Shown here: positions 15,530-23,702 of the stretch, one piece after another
How positions within the stretch are numbered: the first letter of the stretch is position 1
Layout: every line of letters starts with the position of its first letter
DNA from: DATACN01 sp038215095
GTDB lineage: Bacteria; Actinomycetota; Thermoleophilia; Solirubrobacterales; Thermoleophilaceae
Reading direction: 5' to 3'
Length of the DNA stretch: 24,134 bases
NCBI GenBank assembly: GCA_038215095.1
Contig: JBBQRG010000047.1
Span: 1-24,134 of the forward strand
The notes under the pieces: generated by a model
Database searches by the model: none
What the model saw: only the letters and a program-made list of their open reading frames with translations
What the model was told of the DNA's origin: nothing
Position numbers and translations under genes: made by a program

Positions 15530-15530
<1 letters not shown>
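14745..15530 (-). CDS. ABC-2 type transporter permease, NodJ/DrrB-like
   Basis: The protein is 261 residues. Its ATG overlaps the ATPase stop by one base (TGATG). Six hydrophobic segments are readable. The sequence runs from FWRSSTFSSTVDPTIYLLAFGFGFG through FVGTGIVATTVLFSGAFPA, TYDAILAAPVDTEELVTAEALW and GIFIAAKAKAIESFSYWQSGLLTPMFLVAGTFFPLDKLP to the C-terminal FNPLFHCVQLVRHAVFG. This is the NodJ/ABC-2 exporter pattern. With the preceding ATPase it forms an exporter, often of drugs, lipids or glycan precursors. The substrate is not readable. Confidence 0.88.
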
Positions 15531-16417
<887 letters not shown>

Positions 16418-16468
16418 CGTCACGACACTAGACCGTCGATCAGGCCTGGATTCATCGGTCGAATTGTG

Positions 16469-16482
16469 CGAACGTATGTTCG
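16469..16482. promoter_or_regulatory. LexA (SOS) box of dinB
   Basis: The sequence CGAACGTATGTTCG is a perfect match to the Gram-positive/actinobacterial SOS box CGAAC-N4-GTTCG, including the RNRY spacer preference of the Cheo box. It lies directly at the start of the dinB coding region: the ATG at 16476 is inside it and the GTG at 16482 begins on its last base. LexA bound here would block initiation. It is 52 bases from the divergent ABC ATPase start. Confidence 0.85.
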
Positions 16483-17657
16483 TGTCGAGGCAGGCCACGA
16501 TCATCCACGCCGACCTCGACGCCTTCTACGCCTCGGTCGAGCAGCGCGACCACCCGCGGCTGCGCGGACGCCCCGTGATCGTCGGGCCGGGCGTGGTGCT
16601 CGCCGCGAGCTACGAGGCGCGGGCCTACGGCGTGCGCTCGGCGATGGGAGCCGGCCGCGCGAGGCGACTCTGCCCCAAAGCGGTGGTGGTCGAGGCGCGC
16701 TGGTCGGCCTACGTCGAGGCGAGCAGGGCGGTGTTCGCGATCTTCGAGCAGACGGCGCCGCTGGTGGAGAAGCTGTCGATCGACGAGGCGTTCCTCGACG
16801 TGCGCGGCCTCGAGCACATCTCCGGCTCGCCGCGGGAGATCGCCGTCAGGCTGCGCAGCACCGTGCGCGAGCGAGTGGGCCTCCCGATCACCGTCGGGCT
16901 GGCGCGCACCAAGTTCCTGGCCAAGGTCGCAAGCGGCGTGGGCAAGCCCGACGGCCTGCTGGTGGTGCCTCCCGACGCGGAGCTGGCGTTCCTACATCCG
17001 CTTCCGGTAGAGCGGCTGTGGGGCGTCGGCCCCGCCACCGCGGCCAAGCTCCACGCCCGCGGGCTCCGAACCGTGGCCGATGTGGCGCGGCTGGCCGAGG
17101 CCGCGCTCGTGTCGATGCTCGGGCGTGCGGCCGGGCGCAAACTGCACGCGCTCGCCCACAACCGCGATCCGCGCCCGGTGCGGGCGGGCCGGGGGCGGCG
17201 CTCGTTCGGCTCGCAGAGCGCGCTTGGGCGCTCGTCCACGACCCCGGAGCGCATCGACAGCTTGCTGGCCGGCCTGGTGGACCGCGTGTGCCGGCGGATG
17301 CGCGCGGCTCAGCGCGCCGGGCGCACCGTGGTGCTGCGGCTGCGCTTTGCCGACTTCTCGCGGGTCACCCGCTCCCACACGCTGCCATACGCAACGGCCG
17401 AGACGCAGCTGATCCTCACCACGGCCAGGCGGCTGCTGGCGGCGGCCACGCCCACCATCGACCGCCGCGGCATCACGCTCGTGGGCGTGGCCGTGACCGG
17501 CCTGGACGACGGCGGCGGCCAGCTCACCCTCGCCCTCGACGGGCCGGACACGAGCGCCCGCGACGCGGCACTCGACGAGGTGCGGCGTCGCTACGGCCCG
17601 GCGGCGGTCACGCGGGCCGCGCTCGTCGGGGCCCAGCCGCGCGAATCCTTTCGCTGA
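16482..17657 (+). CDS. dinB: DNA polymerase IV (Y-family translesion polymerase)
   Basis: The protein is 391 residues from the GTG at 16482 (MSRQATIIHADLDAFYASVEQRD); an ATG at 16476 in the SOS box adds two residues. Catalytic acids are Asp11 in HADLDAFYASVE and Asp101/Glu102 in LSIDEAFLD. The steric and fingers motif YEARAYGVRSAM is present, as are the little-finger region and a late QLTL that resembles a beta-clamp-binding motif. The enzyme copies past damaged bases at low fidelity. The perfect LexA box at its start indicates SOS induction. The lack of a leader between box and start suggests a leaderless message. The 3' end overlaps the convergent LigA-like gene by 50 bases. Confidence 0.93.
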   Translation: MSRQATIIHADLDAFYASVEQRDHPRLRGRPVIVGPGVVLAASYEARAYGVRSAMGAGRARRLCPKAVVVEARWSAYVEASRAVFAIFEQTAPLVEKLSIDEAFLDVRGLEHISGSPREIAVRLRSTVRERVGLPITVGLARTKFLAKVASGVGKPDGLLVVPPDAELAFLHPLPVERLWGVGPATAAKLHARGLRTVADVARLAEAALVSMLGRAAGRKLHALAHNRDPRPVRAGRGRRSFGSQSALGRSSTTPERIDSLLAGLVDRVCRRMRAAQRAGRTVVLRLRFADFSRVTRSHTLPYATAETQLILTTARRLLAAATPTIDRRGITLVGVAVTGLDDGGGQLTLALDGPDTSARDAALDEVRRRYGPAAVTRAALVGAQPRESFR

Positions 17658-17889
17658 ACAGCTTGGGGTCGAGCCCGAGGGCGCCGTGGAGCGCGATGGA
17701 CACGAGCAGATACTCGTGCGCACCGAGGCGGTACAGCGTGGTCACGTCGCCCGCCATCAGCGCCGCGCGCTCCTCGTCGGTGAGCTCGAGCTCGTCCAGC
17801 GCCGCCTCGGGGTCGGCGCGGAGCAGCTCGCGGAAGGCGGGGTCGTGCACCACGCGGCGGCCCACCGAGTTGACCCCGTAGGTGCTCAT
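17608..17889 (-). CDS. LigA-like small subunit of an extradiol ring-opening dioxygenase
   Basis: The protein is 93 residues from the ATG at 17889, preceded by GGGGGAGGGGGG and overlapping the LigB stop as ATGA. It resembles the LigA family (alpha subunit of protocatechuate 4,5-dioxygenase-type enzymes): RRVVHDPAFRELLRADPEAALDELELTDEERAALMAGDV, then LYRLGAHEYLLVSIALHGAL. In LigAB the small subunit closes over the active site of LigB. Translational overlap with a LigB gene supports a two-subunit enzyme. It is shorter than Sphingobium LigA (about 139 residues), but small stand-alone members exist. It is the last gene of the operon. Confidence 0.82.
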   Translation of the reverse strand: MSTYGVNSVGRRVVHDPAFRELLRADPEAALDELELTDEERAALMAGDVTTLYRLGAHEYLLVSIALHGALGLDPKLFSERIRAAGPRRARPA

Positions 17890-18728
17890 CCCCCCTCCCC
17901 CAGCAGCCAAGTGCCGTACGCGTGGCCGAAATAGGGCTGCGGCTCGAGGAAGTCGGGCCGCGCGTCGCCGATCGCTCCGAGCATCGCCAGGAGACAGAGC
18001 AGCTCGCCGGCCACGTTGCCCACCGACGCGAGCTTCTCGGCTGTCGCCTCCTCCACCAGCCGGGTGACCTCTCCGGCTCGCAGCCGCTCCACCACATGGT
18101 CCATCCAGGCTGGGTCCGGAGCGCCCCAGAGCTCCCCCTCGCTCACGCGCGGGCCGCCGACCTCGAGGTTGATGCTGCCGGTGGCCATGACCGCCACGCG
18201 GAGGTCCTCCGGGTAGGCGCGCACGATCTGGCCCACCGCCCTGCCGAGCGCGTGCGCCCGCCCCGCCGTGGGGAGCGGTGGCACGAGCCCGTTGACGAAC
18301 ACCGGCACGAGCGGCACTTCGTGATCCGGGGTGAGGAAGTGCAGCGGCACCATGATCGAGTGGTCGACCTCGAGGCTCTGCACGAGCGCGAGGTCGAAGC
18401 CAGCGTCCACTCCGCGCTCGTGGATCGCCTCGCCCAGGCCGCGGTGCGACGGCACCACCCGCCGCTCGAGGCCCGGCGAGTGGTCATTCGGGCCGCCGAA
18501 GCGGTTCACCGCCGCGACGGCGAAGGTCGGCAGGTTGTCGAGGAAGAACGTGTTGAGGTGATCACAGTCGAACGCCACGATCACGTCCGGGCGCAGCTCC
18601 TCGAGCTGCCCGCGGACCGCGGCGAAGCAGCGGGCATCCGCCGATTCGGGCTCAGCCGCCAGCTTGACCGTGAAGTACGGCGTGTGCGGCACGAGCACGC
18701 CGCCCACGACCCGCGCGCGATCGCTCAC
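17886..18728 (-). CDS. LigB-type class III extradiol dioxygenase catalytic subunit
   Basis: The protein is 280 residues from a GTG at 18728, four bases after the stop of the upstream monooxygenase. Candidate Fe(II) ligands are His15 (VPHTPY), His57 (FDCDHLNTFF) and Glu242 (NVAGELLCL). His123 in VDHSIMVPL matches one of the two acid/base histidines of LigB/MhpB. At the second such position, where family members often read GGLSH, this protein reads TGSINLEVGGP without His. It should cleave a catechol-type ring next to the diol, using O2, with the LigA-like partner encoded by the overlapping gene. The substrate is unknown, and the missing His leaves the exact chemistry open. Confidence 0.85.
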   Translation of the reverse strand: MSDRARVVGGVLVPHTPYFTVKLAAEPESADARCFAAVRGQLEELRPDVIVAFDCDHLNTFFLDNLPTFAVAAVNRFGGPNDHSPGLERRVVPSHRGLGEAIHERGVDAGFDLALVQSLEVDHSIMVPLHFLTPDHEVPLVPVFVNGLVPPLPTAGRAHALGRAVGQIVRAYPEDLRVAVMATGSINLEVGGPRVSEGELWGAPDPAWMDHVVERLRAGEVTRLVEEATAEKLASVGNVAGELLCLLAMLGAIGDARPDFLEPQPYFGHAYGTWLLGEGG

Positions 18729-18732
18729 CGGC

Positions 18733-19932
18733 TCAGAAGAAGGGGTCGAGTGGGTTGAGCGGGAGGCCGAAGGCCATCCGGCCGTAGTTCTCGGCGGCTG
18801 CGTTGAAGTTGCAGAACACGTGGCCGGAGATCGCCTGCACGTCGCGCCAGCCGCGCTGGATCGGGCTCTCGTCGCGCAGCGCGCTCGCCCCGGCCATTCG
18901 CATGAGCCCGCTCACGGCGGTGGCGGCGAGCCGCGTGGCGTAGGTCAGGTCGCGCCGGTTGCGCACGCGGTGCTCGAGCGTGATCTCCTCGGGCGACTCC
19001 GCCTGGGCCACGCAGCGGCGCACCAGCATCTCCGCGCAGTCCACCTGCGCCGCGGCCTCGGCCAGCGTGAGCTGCATCGGGAGCGCGGCCGATACCTGCT
19101 CCCGGGTGTATGAGTGCGCCTTGCCGCGGGCACGCTCGCCCCATTCCTCCAGCACGCCGCGGGCGATGCCGATGGCGGGCCCGGCCATCGCGTGGCCGCC
19201 CCAGGACATGAACGGAGCCGAGTACATCGGAGCCGGGTTCACGGCGGCGCCCGGGGAGCGGCCCTCACGAACCGTCTCCATCACGAGCGTGCGGTGCTCG
19301 GGCACGAAGACGTCGTCCACCACCACGTTGTCGGAGCCCGAGCCGCGAAGCCCCGCGCTGTACCAGGTGTCCACGATCGTCACCTCGCTCGTGGGCACCA
19401 GGAACAGCCGGAACTCAGGATGGTCCCCGCCGGGCACCACACCGCCGAGCATGATCCAACCGCAGTGCTCCACCCCGCTGGCCCACGACCAGTCGCCGCT
19501 GAGCCGCCAGCCGGCCTCCGCGGACTCGACCGCCCCCACGGGCACGAACGAGGTGGCGATGCGCTCGTCCGGGCCGTGCTCGCCCCAGACCTCCCTCTGT
19601 GCCTCGTCCGCGAAGTGGGCGAGCAGGAACGCGTGGTCGATCAGGAACGAACCGACCCAGGCCATCGACCCGTAGGCGCGCCCGAGCTCGATCGCGACGT
19701 CCACGTGCGCGGCCAACCCGAGCTCGGTGCCGCCCCAGCGCCGCGGCACCTGGCCGCGCACGAGTCCGGCGGCGGTGAACGCCTCCACCATCTCGGCGGG
19801 AAGGTGCCGGTCGTCCTCGGCCGCGCGCGCCAGCCGGCGCAGCAGCGGCGCTAGTGAGCGGGCGCGCTCCACCGCCTCGTGACGCGATTCGGGCGGAGCT
19901 GTGTCGGAGGCCACCGGCATGGGCGGCGGCAT
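18733..19932 (-). CDS. HsaA-like flavin-dependent monooxygenase (acyl-CoA dehydrogenase fold)
   Basis: The protein is 399 residues from the ATG at 19932, seven bases after the GT stop codon begins its last base; an ATG at 19920 is an alternative. The length matches HsaA (394). The fold is that of acyl-CoA dehydrogenases: an N-terminal helical domain (LAPLLRRLARAAEDDRHLPAEMVEAFTAAGL), then RWGGTEL, the beta-domain WRLSGDWSWASGVEHCGWIMLGG with GLRGSGSDNVVVDDVFVP, and a C-terminal helical bundle ending in NFNAAAENYGRMAFG. SGDWSWASGVEH is characteristic of the HsaA/HpaH-like phenol hydroxylase branch rather than dehydrogenases. It probably hydroxylates a phenol to a catechol with FMNH2 supplied by a reductase, which is not encoded nearby. 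The next gene would cleave the product. Confidence 0.85.
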   Translation of the reverse strand: MPPPMPVASDTAPPESRHEAVERARSLAPLLRRLARAAEDDRHLPAEMVEAFTAAGLVRGQVPRRWGGTELGLAAHVDVAIELGRAYGSMAWVGSFLIDHAFLLAHFADEAQREVWGEHGPDERIATSFVPVGAVESAEAGWRLSGDWSWASGVEHCGWIMLGGVVPGGDHPEFRLFLVPTSEVTIVDTWYSAGLRGSGSDNVVVDDVFVPEHRTLVMETVREGRSPGAAVNPAPMYSAPFMSWGGHAMAGPAIGIARGVLEEWGERARGKAHSYTREQVSAALPMQLTLAEAAAQVDCAEMLVRRCVAQAESPEEITLEHRVRNRRDLTYATRLAATAVSGLMRMAGASALRDESPIQRGWRDVQAISGHVFCNFNAAAENYGRMAFGLPLNPLDPFF

Positions 19933-19936
19933 TGTG

Positions 19937-20794
19937 TCAATCCGCCGCAACGGCGGCCCGCGCGGGTGGCCGCGGCCGGGCCGCGGCCTCGGCGAGCCGC
20001 TCCACGTAGTCGCCCACCGGCTCACCCACGGCGGGCTGGGTGCTCAGCACCTCGACCGTCCGCCGTACCCACTCCTCCCATGCCGGCCGCTGCCCCTCCT
20101 CGAGGCGGCCGTGGCGTTCCGCCAGGTCGAGGATCGCCGCCGCTGCGTCGTTGCCCAGGTCCACCGCCTTGAGCCGCTGCGGCCCGTCGTAGACACCGAG
20201 GTCGACGGTGCCCACGCGCCGCCCCGTGGCGGTCAGCAGCAGGTTGAGATACGTCTCGGCCCCCCAGCGCGGGGGTAGCCGGCGGATGCCGATCGCCGTG
20301 TCGAGGATCCGGAAGCCGCTGAACGGCGTCTTGGGTGCGATGTGCGCGGCGTCCGGGAACAGGTCCGCCACCAGCGGCCAATAGATCCCCGACTGGGCCC
20401 CCGAAAAGGGCTTGGCCGGCCAGTCGAACTCGCCGACCACCATGTCCGCTCCGTCGGCCTCGATGGCGTCGCGCAGCACGAGCGGAATGTTCGAGCTCGA
20501 CTCCGCTATGTCGGCGTCGACGAAGCAGACATGGCCGCCCCGGCAGCGCTCGAGCACAGCGCTCATCGCCTGGCCCTTGCCGAGCGGCGCCGGCATCACC
20601 TCCACGCCGAGCGAGCGCGCCATGGCCGCTGAGCCGTCGCTCGACGCGCTGTCCACCACCCAGACCCGGTCGCCCGGGCGCACGGCGTCGAGCGCCTGAC
20701 CGACGGCCGTGGCGAGGAGCGACTCCTCATTGTGCGCCATGACGGCGAACGTGACCAGGGCGGGTACGAAAGCAGGCCTACTGTTCGCGGTCAG
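19937..20794 (-). CDS. Family 2 glycosyltransferase (GT-A fold)
   Basis: The protein is about 285 residues if started at the CTG at 20794, which overlaps the stop of the upstream gene as CTGA, or 267 from the ATG at 20740. The first beta-strand of the fold (PALVTFAVMAHNEES) begins before that ATG, so the longer form is favoured. Motifs are AHNEESLL, VWVVDSASSDGSA, a GKGQAMSAVLE loop and the metal-binding DAD in VCFVDADIAE. Later PFSGFRILD and RRLPPRWGAETYLNLL resemble acceptor-loop motifs of GpgS/dolichyl-phosphate-sugar-synthase-like enzymes. It transfers a sugar from a nucleotide sugar; donor and acceptor are not known. It lies within the operon, before the HsaA-like gene. Confidence 0.82.
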   Translation of the reverse strand: MTANSRPAFVPALVTFAVMAHNEESLLATAVGQALDAVRPGDRVWVVDSASSDGSAAMARSLGVEVMPAPLGKGQAMSAVLERCRGGHVCFVDADIAESSSNIPLVLRDAIEADGADMVVGEFDWPAKPFSGAQSGIYWPLVADLFPDAAHIAPKTPFSGFRILDTAIGIRRLPPRWGAETYLNLLLTATGRRVGTVDLGVYDGPQRLKAVDLGNDAAAAILDLAERHGRLEEGQRPAWEEWVRRTVEVLSTQPAVGEPVGDYVERLAEAAARPRPPARAAVAAD

Positions 20795-22941
20795 CGCCGC
20801 TTGCGCTTGCCCGCCTTGCGCTCCACCCCGGCCAGGCGCAGATAGCCCTCGAGCGCCCGGCGGTTGCGAAGGAGGCCGCGCGAGACCACCGCGATGTAGC
20901 GCACCCGGCCGCCGCGCACGCCGATCAGGCGCGGGCTGCCCGGGCTCGCCTGGAACAGCCCTCGGGCGATCCTGCGCCGGCGTGGGTAGGCCGAGCGAAG
21001 TGCCGCCGCCCGGCGGCCGGGGCGCACCCGGCGGTTGCCGTGACGGGCGGACGTGGTGGCCACTAGCGCCACTCGCCCACGACGGGTGAAGGCGGCTCGC
21101 ACGCTGCCGCTGCTGTACCTCACGCACCAGCGCCAGGAGCGCTTGGTGCGGGTGGTCGGGCCTTGCGGACCGCGCAGCCGCCGCGCGAGACGCCGCCTGC
21201 TGAGACCGATCCTCACCCGCCCGATGTTGCGCGGGCCAATCGGAGAGTGGCGCGAGATGCAGCCGAAGGCTTGCGAGCGCACGCTGGCGAGTGGCCGGCC
21301 GCCGTAGACGACCTTGCCATTGGCGTCCTGATAGGTCTGCCACGTCTGGGTCTTCACCCTGTCCTGGCTCGGCTTCGAGAAGTCGCAGACGCCCCGAGGG
21401 AAGACCCTCTGCAGCTGGGCCCACTGGTCGTCGCTGAACGAGAGCGACCCGTAATCCGAGCGGCTCAGCGGCTTGGTGTTGCAGCGCAGCGTGTCGTGGG
21501 TGGGCGGCATGCCGCCCTCGATCTCCGGGTCCGAATACGCCTGGACGGTGGCGTCGCAGCTGCTCGCCGGCTGGTCGTGGCCGGCGCCATCGGTGCAGCG
21601 GTCTGCGAGCGACTTGGGCTTGTCCTGGATGATCTTGCGGGCCAGGGGTACACCGCGCGTGTCCTTCTCCACCGCGGCGAGCCAGCCGTCCATGGCGAGG
21701 ATCGAGGCGTCCGTGTAGGTGGCGTCGCCGAGGAGCGGGACCTGTCCTCGCCAGAGCACCTGGTTGGCAGTCGTGCCGTGCTCGCGCTGCAGGCGCGCAC
21801 GCATGATGTTGGTGCGGTAGACGTCGTGGAAGGCGCCCGGGTCGGGGCCGCGCAGGTCGATGATCGCCACCTGGTCGAGGTTCTCGGCCGTGTTCACCGC
21901 GCCGCTTCGGTACACCCGCTCGAGCGCCGGGCGGTCGGCATCCATGCGCTCGGGCACCGGGTCGTAATCCATGTTGAACGACCCGATCTTCTGGTTGATG
22001 TCGGTGAACTGGGCCGGGGAGATCTTGCCCGCGAGCAGGGCCTTGAGCCCGTACTGGAAGCCGACGTTGCCAACCGGCCTGCCTGCGAAGCCGTCTTGGG
22101 GGCGCTTGCCGAAGATGTTGACCATGTAGTCCTGGAGCGTGCAGCGCACGCCGTGGGGGTTGGTGTGCTCGTCGTAGACCTGGTCCTGCGGCACGCCGGG
22201 GCAGGAGCGGGTGGGCTCGCCACTCGAGGGGATCGCCGTGGTGAACGTGACCGCGTTCGCGGGGTTGGGGTGACCCTCCACCGCGGCGATCGCGTCGGGG
22301 GTCCAGACCACCCCCGGTGCCCAGCCGGCCGGGTTCTCGTAGTAGCGGCGCAGGAGCTGGTAGTTCACGTACTGCATCGCCGACGACCAGGCGTCGGGGA
22401 AGCTGCATGCTGGAGTGAGGCCCTGGTAGAGGCCCGGATAGGCGTTCGCCACCTGCTGCTGCACCAGCGAGCCACCCGAGCAGCCGCTGCCGATCGTGTA
22501 GCGCAGCGTGCCGTAGGAGTCGATCAGGTGCTCCTTGGCCATGATCAGCGACTCGGCCTCGGTGGCGATGTTGCAGTTGTGGCCGGCGTTGTCGAGCGCG
22601 TGCGACATCGTGGCGAAGCCCTTGGCGAGCGCGGTCTCGTTGAGCACGTCGGGGGCGTCGGCCTGCTGGTAGCCGGTGTCGCAGCTGAAGCCGTGAAAGA
22701 TCACCAGCTTGTGGTTGAACCCGTCCTGGGGCGTGACGGGCGACCATGGCTTCTTGGGGTCGTAGAGCACTGCGATCCGGTACTGGTCACGGTCGATCGT
22801 GCCGGTCTCCTGGCGCACGATGAACGGCACCCTCTTACCCTGGTCCGTGGTGGCCGTTGCCACGTCCGAAGGCGGGTTCCGTGGGTCGTAGGACCGGAGC
22901 GGGCCGCCCGACGTCGACTTGTAGGAGAACGCGTAGCTCAC
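20791..22941 (-). CDS. DUF6351/tannase-like hydrolase, main part downstream of an in-frame TGA
   Basis: The frame encodes 716 residues from a GTG at 22941. It is in the same frame as the signal-peptide-bearing ORF upstream, separated only by TGA and three codons. The DUF6351 pattern is clear: VPFIVRQETGTIDRDQYRIAVLYDP, KLVIFHGFSC and YTIGSGCSGGSLVQQQ. GCSGG around the nucleophile Ser recalls tannase/feruloyl esterases. Several Cys are spread along it, as expected for a secreted enzyme. The last 145 or so residues (from IGRVRIGLSRRRLARRL) form a separate Arg-rich domain whose look I associate with Thermoleophilia surface proteins. The GTG start has no SD and would leave the protein without a signal peptide, so this is most likely the body of one 866-codon gene (20791-23391). 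Confidence 0.8.
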   Translation of the reverse strand: MSYAFSYKSTSGGPLRSYDPRNPPSDVATATTDQGKRVPFIVRQETGTIDRDQYRIAVLYDPKKPWSPVTPQDGFNHKLVIFHGFSCDTGYQQADAPDVLNETALAKGFATMSHALDNAGHNCNIATEAESLIMAKEHLIDSYGTLRYTIGSGCSGGSLVQQQVANAYPGLYQGLTPACSFPDAWSSAMQYVNYQLLRRYYENPAGWAPGVVWTPDAIAAVEGHPNPANAVTFTTAIPSSGEPTRSCPGVPQDQVYDEHTNPHGVRCTLQDYMVNIFGKRPQDGFAGRPVGNVGFQYGLKALLAGKISPAQFTDINQKIGSFNMDYDPVPERMDADRPALERVYRSGAVNTAENLDQVAIIDLRGPDPGAFHDVYRTNIMRARLQREHGTTANQVLWRGQVPLLGDATYTDASILAMDGWLAAVEKDTRGVPLARKIIQDKPKSLADRCTDGAGHDQPASSCDATVQAYSDPEIEGGMPPTHDTLRCNTKPLSRSDYGSLSFSDDQWAQLQRVFPRGVCDFSKPSQDRVKTQTWQTYQDANGKVVYGGRPLASVRSQAFGCISRHSPIGPRNIGRVRIGLSRRRLARRLRGPQGPTTRTKRSWRWCVRYSSGSVRAAFTRRGRVALVATTSARHGNRRVRPGRRAAALRSAYPRRRRIARGLFQASPGSPRLIGVRGGRVRYIAVVSRGLLRNRRALEGYLRLAGVERKAGKRKRR

Positions 22942-22950
22942 CGGGCGGTT

Positions 22951-22953
22951 TCA
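22951..22953 (-). other. In-frame TGA interrupting the DUF6351 gene
   Basis: The codons read GAC AAG CAG TGA AAC CGC CCG GTG AGC, and both sides continue one protein with no frame change. A single base change from TGC or TGT would explain it. A perfect 7-bp inverted repeat (CCGCCCG ... CGGGCGG) starts two bases after the TGA with a 32-base loop. In sequence this GC-rich that is weak evidence for a recoding hairpin. Confidence 0.75.
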
Positions 22954-23391
22954 CTGCTTGTCCACCGCCCCTTCGAAGCACTTCCACGGCTGGATCTGCG
23001 GCCCGGCGATCACGGGGCCGCCGACCGGGTGGTTGGTGATCTTGAGCCGCGCGCCGCTTCCGCTCGGAAGTCGCGCGGTCGCAGTGTTCTCGCCTGCGTG
23101 GAGCCCCGTGAGCAAGCCCACGTAGCGGCCCCTTGACGGCGACCGGAACCTCGAGGTGACATTGCGGCCGTTGAGGCTGATCCAGCTCTTGCCCGGCCGC
23201 AGCCTTCCTGGCAACACGACCTCCACCAGCGCGTCGCCGTCGGAGACGATGTTCGCCCGGGTGGAAAGCACGCGGAGCTCCGGATAGGAGTGCGCGCGGG
23301 CTTTCTGGCGCTTCTTTCCGGCGGCGGGGACCGAGGACAGCCCCGCCACCAACGCGAGCACGAGCGCAAACGCTTTCCACCGACCCCCCAC
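22951..23391 (-). CDS. DUF6351 protein, N-terminal part with signal peptide, ends at in-frame TGA
   Basis: The ORF encodes 146 residues from an ATG at 23391. MGGRWKAFALVLALVAGLSSVPAAG is a Sec signal peptide. The rest is the N-terminal beta-domain of DUF6351 (LRVLSTRANIVSDGDALVEVVLP, SLNGRNVTSRF, RYVGLLTGLHAGENT), ending TNHPVGGPVIAGPQIQPWKCFEGAVDKQ and then TGA at 22953-22951. From memory of the family, the next residue is normally Cys and the text continues much as the downstream frame does (NRPVSYAFSYKS). This ORF therefore belongs with the downstream 716 residues. It lies 34 bases downstream of the upstream GT remnant. Confidence 0.8.
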   Translation of the reverse strand: MGGRWKAFALVLALVAGLSSVPAAGKKRQKARAHSYPELRVLSTRANIVSDGDALVEVVLPGRLRPGKSWISLNGRNVTSRFRSPSRGRYVGLLTGLHAGENTATARLPSGSGARLKITNHPVGGPVIAGPQIQPWKCFEGAVDKQ

Positions 23392-23424
23392 GCGAACGAC
23401 GCTACAGATTGGAGGTCTGTCTCG

Positions 23425-23702
23425 TCAAACTGCAGCGGCGGAGGTAACGGAGCTGCAGCGGGTGCAGCTCGCGTGGTCCCACTCCGTGATCGCGCACGCG
23501 CTCAGGAGCGACGCGATCACCTCGGTCGCCACCCCCGTGTAGTCGCTCACGTGCCTTCGCCGATGCGTCACCGACGTGACCGGCAGCTCGAACAGCTGCT
23601 GCCCTGAACGGAGCACCGACACCGTCAAGGCCACGTCGAAGCCCCAGCCGCCCGGGAGATGCTGGGCCAGCACGAACTCGGTGTCGACCGCAACGAGTCC
23701 TC
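23425..23702 (-). pseudogene. Family 2 glycosyltransferase, C-terminal part after frameshift
   Basis: This frame reads LGGLVAVDTEFVLAQHLPGGWGFDVALTVSVLRSGQQLFELPVTSVTHRRR, then a helix ending in a Cys-containing tail. The first GTG that could start it alone is at 23673, without SD. GWGFDVALTV and VTHRRR are C-terminal features of GpgS-like GT2 enzymes and complete the truncated N-terminal half at 23703-24131. The two halves join by a -1/+2 shift around 23706-23714. It precedes the DUF6351 gene by 34 bases in the same operon. Confidence 0.65.

Noticed and set aside
16466..17881. 471-codon plus-strand ORF over dinB
   Set aside because: It is the +1 shadow of dinB, with no Y-family motifs.
20795..22747. 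Long upstream extension of the glycosyltransferase frame
   Set aside because: Only the part after 20794 reads as GT2. The rest is the alternative frame of the hydrolase gene and is Arg/Pro/Gly-rich.
22900..22950. SECIS element after the DUF6351 TGA
   Set aside because: The 7-bp stem has a 32-base loop and lacks the small apical GU-type loop of bacterial SECIS. It is kept only as a note with the TGA finding.
21163..23136. 657-codon plus-strand ORF
   Set aside because: It is a mirror of the DUF6351 gene on the opposite strand, which has clear family motifs; it also runs over the TGA region without any sign of coding constraint.
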